The translations under genes were made by a program, and so were the position numbers. The notes under the pieces were generated by a model that ran no database searches, was not told where the DNA came from, and saw nothing but the letters and a program-made list of their open reading frames with translations. Below, in pieces: positions 1-7,107 of a DNA stretch of 21,269 bases (its first letter is position 1; every line of letters begins with the position of its first letter). Origin of the DNA: SZUA-1535 sp964594175 (GTDB lineage: Archaea > Aenigmatarchaeota > Aenigmatarchaeia > Aenigmatarchaeales > SZUA-1535); contig CAZQLM010000009.1 of NCBI GenBank assembly GCA_964594175.1, positions 1 through 21,269 on the forward strand, written 5' to 3'.

Positions 1-293
1 CGTAGATACAAAATAAATTTTCTATGAGTCTTCTTAAAAAATCAAAAATTTGAAAATCTTACAAAGCTATTGAACAGTTCTAACTTTACCCTTTCTTAAG
101 ACAAATCCTTGATGCTCATTTTCTAAATAATTCAAACCTTCTTTAAGCTGAGAGCTTTCTTTATCCATTAAAAAACTCATTTATGCCAGATTTGCTCATT
201 GTAAATGAAATAAGAAACTTTAGAGATAAAAAAACTTACAGGAAAACAACAAAGTTAATAAGCTTCTCTTCAGAATATTTGAGGTTACTACAA
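1..293. other. Intergenic region without a convincing gene
   Basis: This AT-rich stretch holds no recognisable gene. On the minus strand a 37-codon ORF runs from an ATG at 180 to a TAG at 67-69. It has no clear ribosome binding site or TATA box and no recognisable motif, so I do not call it a gene. No tRNA-like or repeated structure was seen. Confidence 0.5.
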
Positions 294-305
294 GGTATAT
301 ATACC
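294..305 (+). promoter_or_regulatory. Palindromic TATA box of the KaiC-like gene
   Basis: GGTATATATACC is a perfect 12-base palindrome centred about 28 bases before the ATG at 328. That spacing fits an archaeal TATA box driving a leaderless mRNA. The symmetry may simply reflect the TATA core or may also serve a dimeric regulator. Confidence 0.6.
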
Positions 306-327
306 AGAACCATAAAATACATAATTT

Positions 328-1197
328 ATGGAAAAAGGAAGAAAGCCGTTACTCAGTGCCGTGGAAACATTGGAAGAAGCCGGAAAAAGAGCACCAAAGC
401 TTTTCGGCATACCCTCAGGCGTTCAAGGTTTAGATGAGCTTTTCTTTACAACAAAAATAGAGAACGGAAAACCGAGAAAGATACCTTTGGGAGGTATTCC
501 CTCACTGGCCGTTGTCAATGTGACTGGCGTTTCAGATACAGGAAAGAGTTTGTTTGCAGAACAGTTTGCAGTAAAGCAAGCATCTCTGGGCTATCCTGTT
601 TGCTTCGTAACCGTAGAATCACCCTCTGCTTTCGTTGCTACCGGACTTAGAGAAAGAGCGAAAGCAATGGGGATAGATTGGGAAGATATAGAGCATAATA
701 TAATCTTGATCGATGCCGCAAGCTATGCAAGCATAAGAGAAGATACAGAAAACCTTCTTGCTACCCTGGAATATGCGATATACGAATACAAAACAAAATC
801 TGTTGTGATAGATTCGATTACAGGATTTTTCGAAGCAAGAGAAATGCTCGCAAGAACAATAGTCAGAAAGCTTTTCAACTTCATGAAACAGCACTATCAA
901 ACTGCTATTTTCGTTTCTCAAAAACGTTCCGGACATGAAGAACTAACAGCAGAAGCAGCAGGAGGATATGCAATAAGCCATATAGTTGATTGCTCGATAG
1001 TGCTTTCAAAGGAGCTTATTACTTCGAAATACACAGCTAACCTTTACAAAAAGCCAATAGGTTCTGTGATAAGACTTTTCCGCATAGATGGCTGCAGGCT
1101 ATGCGGACATGATACGAGAACGCACATTTTTGAAATAACCGAAACCGGCTTGGTAAAAATCGGTCCTCCTCTGGAAGAGATAGTTAAGACGGGGTGA
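328..1197 (+). CDS. KaiC-like RecA-superfamily ATPase
   Basis: This is a single-domain KaiC/RecA-type ATPase of 289 residues. The Walker A motif GVSDTGKS is at residues 67-74, a VES segment carrying the likely catalytic Glu is near 97, and the Walker B strand ending in VVID lies near 158-162. Near the C-terminus Cys256 and Cys259 form a CxxCGH motif that could bind a metal. It is not RadA: the N-terminal HhH domain is missing and the sequence follows archaeal KaiC-domain families, most likely the AF_0795-type family (assignment from memory). That family typically sits next to a helix-turn-helix partner, which is what follows here with a one-base overlap of stop and start region. KaiC-like proteins act in signalling and regulation, but the target of this one is unknown. 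The ATG follows a TATA box by 28 bases, so the mRNA is probably leaderless. Confidence 0.9.
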   Translation: MEKGRKPLLSAVETLEEAGKRAPKLFGIPSGVQGLDELFFTTKIENGKPRKIPLGGIPSLAVVNVTGVSDTGKSLFAEQFAVKQASLGYPVCFVTVESPSAFVATGLRERAKAMGIDWEDIEHNIILIDAASYASIREDTENLLATLEYAIYEYKTKSVVIDSITGFFEAREMLARTIVRKLFNFMKQHYQTAIFVSQKRSGHEELTAEAAGGYAISHIVDCSIVLSKELITSKYTANLYKKPIGSVIRLFRIDGCRLCGHDTRTHIFEITETGLVKIGPPLEEIVKTG

Positions 1198-1198
1198 T
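1191..1198 (+). promoter_or_regulatory. Shine-Dalgarno site that sets the next start
   Basis: GGGGTGAT matches the anti-Shine-Dalgarno end of archaeal 16S rRNA and lies 4 bases before the ATG at 1203. It overlaps the upstream stop codon and the alternative GTG (1194) and ATG (1197), which makes 1203 the better start. Confidence 0.65.
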
Positions 1199-1202
1199 GC
1201 GC

Positions 1203-1817
1203 ATGGTGATAGAGCTTAAGCCGGTTGAAATCGATATCGATGCAAAAGCTATGAGAATTTTTTTGAAAAGTATAGAAATTCTCGGTGGTCCGAGAAAGCT
1301 TGTGGAAATGCGTAACCTTACTTGGCTTCCAAGTTTGATGGCAGCAAGCTATGCAGTAACATACGCTTACGATAAACATTACACAGCAGAGCAAATTGCA
1401 GAAAAGCTTGGAATAACAAAACAAACTGTGCAGAACATTTTGAGAGCTGACCCAGAAGCTGTGAAAGCAAGACTTGAAGAAGCTTTGAAGGAAGATGAAG
1501 AAGAAAAACGCACGCATACAGCAGGAGCTCTGGCGAAACTTGCTTACGAGGAAATAAAACAAGGAAGGGATGAAATAAATCTTGCCATAGAGCTTGCTAA
1601 AAGCACCGCTCAAAGTCTCGGCGCTACGTGGGCTGTGCACGTGCTTTCAAGAATAAAGGGCACGGACTTCCCCGTGAATAAAGAAGTACTTCTCGAGAAA
1701 TTCGAAGGAATGAATATTAAGGACAAACCAATAGAAGAAATTCTCGAAAAGCTAGAATATCCTATTCACACGCCTGCAGAGCTTCTGCATAAGATAAGAG
1801 AAGCTTTGGAAAAATAG
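1203..1817 (+). CDS. KaiC-partner helix-turn-helix regulatory protein
   Basis: This protein of about 204 residues has a central helix-turn-helix (TAEQIAEKLGITKQTVQNIL) in its first half, a highly charged linker rich in Glu and Lys, and a helical C-terminal part. It resembles the 'near-KaiC' domain found beside KaiC-like ATPases in archaea and thermophilic bacteria (TIGR03879-like, from memory). Overlap with the ATPase stop and a strong GGGGTGAT site at the junction indicate one operon and coupled translation. The inferred role is DNA binding controlled by, or working with, the ATPase; no target operator is visible. Starts at 1194 or 1197 are possible but would lie within the ribosome binding site. 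Confidence 0.8.
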   Translation: MVIELKPVEIDIDAKAMRIFLKSIEILGGPRKLVEMRNLTWLPSLMAASYAVTYAYDKHYTAEQIAEKLGITKQTVQNILRADPEAVKARLEEALKEDEEEKRTHTAGALAKLAYEEIKQGRDEINLAIELAKSTAQSLGATWAVHVLSRIKGTDFPVNKEVLLEKFEGMNIKDKPIEEILEKLEYPIHTPAELLHKIREALEK

Positions 1818-1860
1818 TTTCAAAATTTAAAAGGTATTGGAATTTGCTTTAATTGGAATT

Positions 1861-1995
1861 TTACAACTTCGCAATGTCTGTTGTATACATTCCTCCAAAT
1901 TCGCTTGCTCTTACCTTCTTCTCGAAGGATTCATCGCTAGCTTCGTAACTAAATTCGAAATATTCCTTTAATTTTTTTAGAATTGTAAAAATATT
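1861..1995 (-). other. In-frame open tail beyond the DUF151 stop codon
   Basis: After the TGA (1996-1998) of the DUF151 gene the same frame stays open for 44 codons to a TAA at 1861-1863. The translation is charged and amphipathic (it begins NIFTILKKLKEY and ends TTDIAKL) and looks more protein-like than random AT-rich sequence. It has no in-frame start long enough to be a separate gene. It could be a decayed C-terminus, a recoded stop, a sequencing error or chance. TGA ends many other genes here, so general recoding is unlikely. Confidence 0.35.
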
Positions 1996-2463
1996 TCAGC
2001 ATATATTCTTTCCTACTTTTTCAAGTAAAGTTTTGTTTATGTAAATTGGAGCGTTAACGCGTACCGCAATCGCTATACCATCGGAAGGCATTAAATCTAA
2101 TTTTAGAACTTTGTTTTTAGAGCGAAAATATCCAAAAGCATAGTAATAATTTCCATCGAATCTTTCAAGAATCACTTTTTCAAGAGTTATGTTGAAACTT
2201 TTCAGAATCTGCACAATCGTATCATGCGTGGTTGGGCGTTCAGGAATTATACCTTCCATTCCAAGAAGAATATTTCTTGCCCTTTCCGGAGAGGTTTCAG
2301 CCACTATTGCCATGCAGCCGTGACCTATTATAACAGTATTTCCGACAATTTTTAACACATCCACCTTTACATAGTTTTCTACTTCAAAGGAAACATAGGA
2401 GCAAGCAAGAAATAAAAGTACGAAAATTGTTGCAACACCTTTAGAAAACCATCTGCTTGCCAT
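1996..2463 (-). CDS. DUF151 / bifunctional nuclease-like protein with N-terminal membrane anchor
   Basis: The C-terminal part contains the DUF151 signature (MPSDGIAIAVRVNAPIYI), and the preceding region has the family pattern with RPTTHDTIVQIL. Proteins of this family have been reported as bifunctional nucleases in plants and bacteria; biochemical roles in archaea are unclear. The first 30 residues consist of a short basic segment and a hydrophobic stretch ending in FLACSYVSF, so the domain is probably outside the cytoplasm or membrane-anchored. I chose the ATG at 2463 because a TATATA element at about 2481-2491 lies 24-25 bases upstream, as for other leaderless genes here. An ATG at 2502 overlapping the end of the membrane-protein gene is the alternative and would add a second hydrophobic segment. 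About 155 residues; see the open tail after its stop codon. Confidence 0.75.
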   Translation of the reverse strand: MASRWFSKGVATIFVLLFLACSYVSFEVENYVKVDVLKIVGNTVIIGHGCMAIVAETSPERARNILLGMEGIIPERPTTHDTIVQILKSFNITLEKVILERFDGNYYYAFGYFRSKNKVLKLDLMPSDGIAIAVRVNAPIYINKTLLEKVGKNIC

Positions 2464-2494
2464 GAAAAAAATTGGAATTACAAATATATAAAAG

Positions 2495-3280
2495 CTATTC
2501 ATTAAGCTGTGCGCAAGCCTCAACCAAAAGGCATGTGATAAGAGGTGAGAGAATGATACTCGGTATGAATGGAATTGCTCTTTCAAGCAGCCCGCACACA
2601 GCTGCTATCAACAATACAAAAAGAAAAACAACAAATGTTTCAAGAAGATTTTTTCGAACTTTTCTTACACTCACTTTTAATCCTTCCACAACACCCTTGT
2701 TGTAAACAACTATTGAAGGAGCCCAGTATATGAGGAAAAACCAAACAATAAGTATAACTAACGCCCACAACACAAATAGCGCTCCAACCTGAAGGATGAG
2801 AGAAGAAATCAATTCCTCAGAAAACTGCTTTGCAATAAAAGCTGTTAAAAAATCGTATCCGACACCGATAAAAGGTAGCGAAACTAATAGGAGAATGAAA
2901 AGTGTCGCAATGTTTTGGAGAATTGCTCTTTTCCAGAATATTCTAACACCATCAAAAAGCGTTGAGAGCTTTACTCTGTTCTTCCTTCCACGTGCAACCA
3001 CATACATAAAACCAAAGTTAAACGGTGGAAAGGCAATGATAGCGCACAAAGCAGTAAGAAAAATTGGCAGAAGTAAGTATTTAAGAATATCTGTGGCTAT
3101 GAGCTTTGTAACGCCGCTTATTCCTGAGGTGAAAAAAGTCGAGATGTGCGGATAAAAAACAATTACACTAAATATAGCAACTATAGCAAAAGGTATGAGA
3201 AAGGAAATAAGGAAAGCTCCTATAAAGACGGCAATATTTGATTTATAGTTATCCCATGCCTTTCTAAGTATTTTTTCCAT
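2495..3280 (-). CDS. Polytopic membrane protein of unknown function
   Basis: This 261-residue protein has about six hydrophobic segments: near residues 15-45, 65-95, 118-142, 160-190, 212-232 and 237-255. They are separated by short basic loops such as ARGRKNRVK and VRKVRKN, which should face the cytoplasm. The pattern (helix pairs, a Gly-rich loop before RGRKNRV, a VYNKGVVEGLKVS segment before the last helices) resembles archaeal and bacterial DUF4013/DUF975-type integral membrane proteins, but I cannot fix the family. No transport motif or catalytic residue is visible. It lies just upstream of the DUF151 gene on the same strand and shares a symmetrical TATA element with rnpB. The ATG at 3280 lies about 25 bases from that element, consistent with a leaderless mRNA. 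Confidence 0.75.
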   Translation of the reverse strand: MEKILRKAWDNYKSNIAVFIGAFLISFLIPFAIVAIFSVIVFYPHISTFFTSGISGVTKLIATDILKYLLLPIFLTALCAIIAFPPFNFGFMYVVARGRKNRVKLSTLFDGVRIFWKRAILQNIATLFILLLVSLPFIGVGYDFLTAFIAKQFSEELISSLILQVGALFVLWALVILIVWFFLIYWAPSIVVYNKGVVEGLKVSVRKVRKNLLETFVVFLFVLLIAAVCGLLERAIPFIPSIILSPLITCLLVEACAQLNE

Positions 3281-3300
3281 GTGTAAATTTAAAATTCAAA

Positions 3301-3310
3301 TATTTAAATA
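3301..3310. promoter_or_regulatory. Symmetrical TATA element shared by rnpB and the membrane-protein gene
   Basis: TATTTAAATA is a perfect palindrome centred about 25 bases from the ATG at 3280 on the minus strand and about 29 bases from the RNase P RNA 5' end at 3335 on the plus strand. Both distances match archaeal TATA-to-start spacing, so one element may direct transcription both ways. Confidence 0.55.
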
Positions 3311-3334
3311 GTTTTCCCCTCATCTAATTTCATC

Positions 3335-3578
3335 GATGTGCCGGGAGGGGCCTTCCGGAAGCGGGAAAAACGCATGCTCCGCTTCTGGAGGAAGCTCTGC
3401 CCACCTTCAGCAGTAGTGTAGCAAGGCGAAAGCTTTGCTACACTGGTGAAAGGCCAAGTAGGTCTCGATGATGAGGGAGAGACGGGTAGGCCGAGAAGAT
3501 GAATGCCCCAAGCTCTTTTGATGAAAGTGCGTATGAGCACCGAAAGAGCTACAGAAGGCAGGCTATTCCCGGCACATC
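3335..3578 (+). ncRNA. rnpB: RNase P RNA (rnpB), compact archaeal form
   Basis: This RNA is the catalytic subunit of RNase P, which removes 5' leaders from pre-tRNAs. The first and last 12 bases pair perfectly (GATGTGCCGGGA with TCCCGGCACATC) to form helix P1. Conserved region I appears as GGAGGAAGCTCTGC (3387-3400), region IV as AGAAGATGAATGCC (3494-3507) and region V as ACAGAAGGCAGGCT (3551-3564). A GC-rich P3 hairpin lies at about 3354-3388, and a 13-pair hairpin with a GAAA loop lies inside the specificity domain. The total is about 244 nucleotides, short for archaea. The stretch between regions IV and V forms one hairpin without the GGU loop that contacts the tRNA CCA end in the larger A-type, which suggests an M-type-like shape. 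An ORF covering this region on the other strand is a shadow. Confidence 0.93.
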
Positions 3579-3600
3579 TCGCTTTTGTAAAGAAAATCGT

Positions 3601-3617
3601 AATCAATATAATTGATT
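3601..3617 (+). promoter_or_regulatory. radB promoter within an inverted repeat
   Basis: AATCAAT-ATA-ATTGATT is a perfect 7-base inverted repeat with a 3-base centre. Its midpoint (3609) is 27 bases before the radB ATG at 3636, exactly where a TATA box for a leaderless message should be. It may be a TATA box flanked by an operator. Confidence 0.5.
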
Positions 3618-3635
3618 TAATTACGAAAATTTTCT

Positions 3636-4310
3636 ATGCGATTCGGATTTGCTCCGCCAATTGATAGGCTGCTTAACGGAGGGCTTGAAAGGGGGTGCAT
3701 AACGAATTTTTTTGGACCGCCGGCAAGCGGAAAAACACAAATAGCTATGTGCGCATGTGCTAGTGCCCTGAAAAAGGGAATGAAGGTAGCTTTTATTGAT
3801 ACCGAAGGTGGTTTTTCTTTTGAGAGACTTTCCCAGCTTTTTCCGGAGCATGAAAAGTTTTTGCACAAGCTTTTACTCTCTGAACCATGTACTTGGGAAG
3901 AGCAGAAAAATGTAATAGCAGAACTTGAGAAAATTAAAAATTTAGAGCTTATCATAGTTGATTCAATTGTCGCTCTCTGGAGATTAGAGCTTAATCAAGA
4001 AAATGTGTTCAGCATAAATCAAGAACTGGCGAAGCAATTAGCAACGCTTGCAAAGCTAGCGAGAAAACTCAACATTCCTGTGCTTATAACAAATCAGGTT
4101 TACGCGGATACCGAAACAGGTGAGCTAGAATTAGCTAGCAGGAACGTTGTAAAATGGTGGAGTAAAAATCTTATAGAGCTTATGCACGCAGGCAGAGCCA
4201 ATTGCAGAATAGCTATTGTAAGAAAATCACGTTCGATTCCTGAAGGAAGAAAAATAGAATTTGAAATCACGGAAAAAGGCATGAAAGAAGTTAAGTTCAG
4301 ATTATTATGA
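3636..4310 (+). CDS. radB: DNA repair and recombination protein RadB
   Basis: This 224-residue RecA-fold protein matches the euryarchaeal RadA paralogue RadB, which assists homologous recombination. Walker A is GPPASGKT at residues 27-34, a DTEGGFSFERL segment follows at about 55-65, and Walker B LIIVD is at about 105-109. A NQVYAD motif lies near 153-158. It starts directly at the ATPase core, without the N-terminal domain of RadA, which together with its length is typical of RadB. It lies 57 bases after rnpB with its own promoter element, and its stop faces tldE 7 bases away. RadB is characteristic of euryarchaea, so it is one of the better lineage clues here. Confidence 0.93.
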   Translation: MRFGFAPPIDRLLNGGLERGCITNFFGPPASGKTQIAMCACASALKKGMKVAFIDTEGGFSFERLSQLFPEHEKFLHKLLLSEPCTWEEQKNVIAELEKIKNLELIIVDSIVALWRLELNQENVFSINQELAKQLATLAKLARKLNIPVLITNQVYADTETGELELASRNVVKWWSKNLIELMHAGRANCRIAIVRKSRSIPEGRKIEFEITEKGMKEVKFRLL

Positions 4311-4317
4311 AAATAAT

Positions 4318-5601
4318 TCATTTACCTGCTATACATACATTTTCCAAAAGAATTGGTGGTGAACAAACATTTTTGCACCATTCTTGGCCTTTACAGATTT
4401 TCATTCTGTGCTTTATCAAATCGAAAAAATTATCATGCACAATAGCTCCTGTTACTGGCAAAAGCTCACCATTTTGTTTTTTCAGAAATCCGGCGGAAAT
4501 CTGAAAGCTCAGCTCCCCTCTCAGTGGGTTGGAAAGCTTTTCTCCTATAATTCTGTGCACTATCACGTACTCCCCCTCAGGTTCGTAATCGCCTTCTTCG
4601 ATAATCACATTGCTCGGAGCTGGTTTTGGAAGTTTTTTGTAGCTTCTCGTGGCATTTCCTGTGCTTTCCGTACAATCTATCAAAGCTCTGTAATAATCAT
4701 AGATATAGTTTTTCAGCACTCCGTTTTGTACAAGTATTTTTTCTTTTGTAGGCAAACCATCTCCATCAAAGCTTTTTGAACCAAAAGCACAAGGAATTAT
4801 ACCGGAATCTATTATGCTAAGCTCTTTGCACGCTATTTGCTTACCTACATCTTCCCACGGGCTTTTGCCTTTCTGAATCCTATCTGCACAAAGCATATTA
4901 ACGAGCATTCTTTTCATTAGCTCACCTGCAATATTAGGTAAAAGTAGCACATTGTATTTTCCTGTTGGAAGTTGAGAGGGAGAAGAAAAATGTTTTATTT
5001 CTTCTGCATAGTTTTTGAGTGTTTCGAATTCTTCTAAAAATCTTTTGAGTGTTCTAAAGCAAATATAGCGCTGTAGAGGTTTGCTTTCGCGCTTTTTGAT
5101 ACTCGTATTTAACGAAATATAAGTCCTTTCTTCAGAAATGCTATCACTAAAGTTAAATAGAGCTGTAGCATAAGAAACCGCTTTCAAGCTTCCTCTAAGA
5201 AGTTCTGCTTCGCTTTCGTTTTTCAATTTTTCAACAATATTTTTCATTTCTTGAATGCCTGTTTCCTTTATTTTTTTATCAAAAATATCTTCCACTTTAC
5301 TTTTTCCGTATTCAGGAAATTCTTCGAGATAAGGCTCGCGTCGAGAGACGCGCGCTATTTTTACAGCCAGTTTAACGCCCCTTTCGAACAGTTTCGGAGA
5401 AGTGCCTGTAAAGGAAAAGAATCCGTGTTTCCCATTTACAAGCACGCGAATGCTTGCACCGAAGAAGTTCGCGGTCTGAAAATTTTCAAAACAATGTTTC
5501 CAAGAATATTTTTTTACATGATATTCTTCCAAAAATATCTCCACATCTTTTGCTCCCAATCTCTGTGCAATTTTTAAAGCTTTTTCAATTATGTTTTCCA
5601 C
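4318..5601 (-). CDS. tldE: TldE/PmbA-family subunit of the TldD/TldE protease
   Basis: This 427-residue protein is the non-catalytic partner of TldD. At the place where TldD has HExxxH it has PNIAGELMKR, so the metal site is missing as expected for TldE. In bacteria TldD/TldE forms a heterodimer that cleaves unfolded or modified peptides; archaeal pairs are common but their natural substrates are poorly known. The C-terminal region has a GELSFQISAG segment matching the family. The start is a GTG at 5601, inside the end of tldD (17-base overlap), 5 bases behind an AAGGTGAT ribosome binding site, so translation is coupled. The stop is 7 bases from the convergent radB. Confidence 0.92.
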   Translation of the reverse strand: MENIIEKALKIAQRLGAKDVEIFLEEYHVKKYSWKHCFENFQTANFFGASIRVLVNGKHGFFSFTGTSPKLFERGVKLAVKIARVSRREPYLEEFPEYGKSKVEDIFDKKIKETGIQEMKNIVEKLKNESEAELLRGSLKAVSYATALFNFSDSISEERTYISLNTSIKKRESKPLQRYICFRTLKRFLEEFETLKNYAEEIKHFSSPSQLPTGKYNVLLLPNIAGELMKRMLVNMLCADRIQKGKSPWEDVGKQIACKELSIIDSGIIPCAFGSKSFDGDGLPTKEKILVQNGVLKNYIYDYYRALIDCTESTGNATRSYKKLPKPAPSNVIIEEGDYEPEGEYVIVHRIIGEKLSNPLRGELSFQISAGFLKKQNGELLPVTGAIVHDNFFDLIKHRMKICKGQEWCKNVCSPPILLENVCIAGK

Positions 5602-6970
5602 CTATTATCACCTTTGCCAAAATATGCGGACCTCCAAAAGATACTTTCACCCTCTGTCCCTCTTTTTTACATCCCAAGAAAATATTATAATGCAGTGCGA
5701 AGTCACTACCTACAAGCTTAACAGAATTCAGCACATCGAGAATGCTCCCGCCCAGAGTAACGCCTTTGAGAAGACCTCTAATTTCTCCGTTTCTTATTTC
5801 ATAGCTGCAGCCGGCTGAGAGCGTGAAAGAACCTGTACTAACATCAGCGTGCCCTCCTTTTGTTCCTATACCGGTAACGTAAATTCCTTTTTTGACTTCG
5901 CTTATAAGTTCTTCTGTTTTTGCATCTCTTGGTTCAAGATAGTAGTTGCACTGTCTTGCCAACGGTAAGCGCAACGCATTTTCTGCCCGAGCATTGCCTG
6001 TTGAATTTACAGAGCATTTGCATGCGGTTTCACATGTGTGCAAAAAATTTTTGAGTATACCATTTTCCACAACCACAGTTTTTTCCTTTCTCACACCTTC
6101 ATCATCGTAGGGCATGAAAATTCCATGCTCTTCAACGCCGCTATCGATTACCGTAACAAGCTCGCTTGCCACTTTTTTCCCGAGCATTTGCGAAAGAACC
6201 GAATTTCCAGAACATGCAAGGTCCGCTTCACTCGCATGTCCTATAGACTCGTGCAGAAGAAGACCAAGAGTTTTTGGATCTAAAACAACTTCCTGTACCC
6301 CTGCCTCTGGCGTGCCTGCGGAAAGTAACTTTTCAGAGAGAAGAGAGATTTCTTTTACAAAATCCATCCAATTTGCTCTGTAAATGAATTCGTAACCGCC
6401 TGTGAAACTTTTTGTCTCACCAAGTTTTTCTATTCTGCCGTTTTCCTTTGCCACAGAAAACTGTCTTATTCCAACGCTCACAAAGCGCGTAAGTATTCTG
6501 CTTCCTTCCGAGGAGAGAAAGTATCTTATATCTTCCCTCTCTCCTATCCATGTGCTGGCATGCCTTATTCGTTTGCTTACGAAGGCCATTTTGTTGAGTT
6601 CTTCTGCTATGCTTGCTTTCTCATCTACAGGCATACCCATTGGATAGATTTTGTATTCTGAGCTTAGCTTTGCTTCAACGCTTTCTTTCTCTATTTTGTG
6701 TTCAATTTCCTTCAAAGAAGAAAGCGCTTGCTTTATCAAATTTTCGAGCGAGTTTTTTTCAAAGTTTGTAGTGCTTGCAAATCCTACTTTATTATCCTTC
6801 TCTACCCTCAACCCTAATGTACGTTCTTCTCTCGCTTCTATCTCTCTTAGCTTTTTGTCTTCAGCTTTTACTGTGAAAAGTTTCACTATGTTTATTCTCA
6901 CCTCTGCGTTCGCACCAAATGATTCGACCTTTCGCAAAAGAAATTCTCCTGTTTCTTTTAAAGATTCCAT
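5585..6970 (-). CDS. tldD: TldD-family metalloprotease
   Basis: This is the catalytic subunit of the TldD/TldE zinc protease, about 461 residues from the ATG at 6970. The zinc motif HESIGH (HExxxH) is at residues 240-245, and a Cys in SAGCSYEI near residue 388 is at the place of the third metal ligand of bacterial TldD. Around it is the family segment TKGGHADVSTGSFTLSAG. I preferred 6970 over an upstream ATG at 6991 because the protein then begins as a normal TldD and because a TTAAG element centred near 6997 gives leaderless spacing. It forms an overlapping operon with tldE. No candidate peptide precursor is encoded next to it, so a general peptidase role is as likely as a dedicated maturation role. 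Confidence 0.93.
   Translation of the reverse strand: MESLKETGEFLLRKVESFGANAEVRINIVKLFTVKAEDKKLREIEAREERTLGLRVEKDNKVGFASTTNFEKNSLENLIKQALSSLKEIEHKIEKESVEAKLSSEYKIYPMGMPVDEKASIAEELNKMAFVSKRIRHASTWIGEREDIRYFLSSEGSRILTRFVSVGIRQFSVAKENGRIEKLGETKSFTGGYEFIYRANWMDFVKEISLLSEKLLSAGTPEAGVQEVVLDPKTLGLLLHESIGHASEADLACSGNSVLSQMLGKKVASELVTVIDSGVEEHGIFMPYDDEGVRKEKTVVVENGILKNFLHTCETACKCSVNSTGNARAENALRLPLARQCNYYLEPRDAKTEELISEVKKGIYVTGIGTKGGHADVSTGSFTLSAGCSYEIRNGEIRGLLKGVTLGGSILDVLNSVKLVGSDFALHYNIFLGCKKEGQRVKVSFGGPHILAKVIIGGKHN
5607..5614 (-). promoter_or_regulatory. Shine-Dalgarno site for the GTG start of tldE
   Basis: AAGGTGAT, read on the minus strand within the last codons of tldD, lies 5 bases before the GTG at 5601 and supports this non-ATG start. 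Confidence 0.65.
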
Positions 6971-7107
6971 AGAAATAAAAGTGTAAAACAAAATTACTTA
7001 AGCTTTCCGTTTTATTTTGAAGCGCTCTGATAAGCTGCAATTGCGGCATTCAGGTAAAAATAAACTCTTCTATTTCTTACTCATTATAAATACTTTCTCT
7101 GTATTAT

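Noticed and set aside
67..180. Minus-strand ORF of 37 codons
   Set aside because: No ribosome binding site, TATA box or recognisable motif; length is within chance for this composition.
183..437. Plus-strand ORF of 84 codons overlapping the start of the KaiC-like gene
   Set aside because: It runs through the promoter and the first 110 bases of a clear gene in another frame, and its product is a low-complexity basic sequence without motifs.
1044..1640. Long minus-strand ORF of 198 codons
   Set aside because: It is antisense to the KaiC-like and HTH genes and gives a Cys/Phe/Ser-rich shadow translation.
1996..1998. TGA as selenocysteine codon in the DUF151 gene
   Set aside because: No archaeal SECIS-like structure was apparent in the short 3' region, the family is not known for selenocysteine, and a nonsense mutation or plain stop is simpler.
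3304..3606. Minus-strand ORF of 100 codons
   Set aside because: It is the antisense of the RNase P RNA, whose paired stems explain the sequence.
4318..6970. Peptide precursor gene for a TldD/TldE-matured product
   Set aside because: I looked for a small ORF next to the pair; radB lies 7 bases from one end and only a 137-base promoter gap lies at the other, with no convincing precursor.
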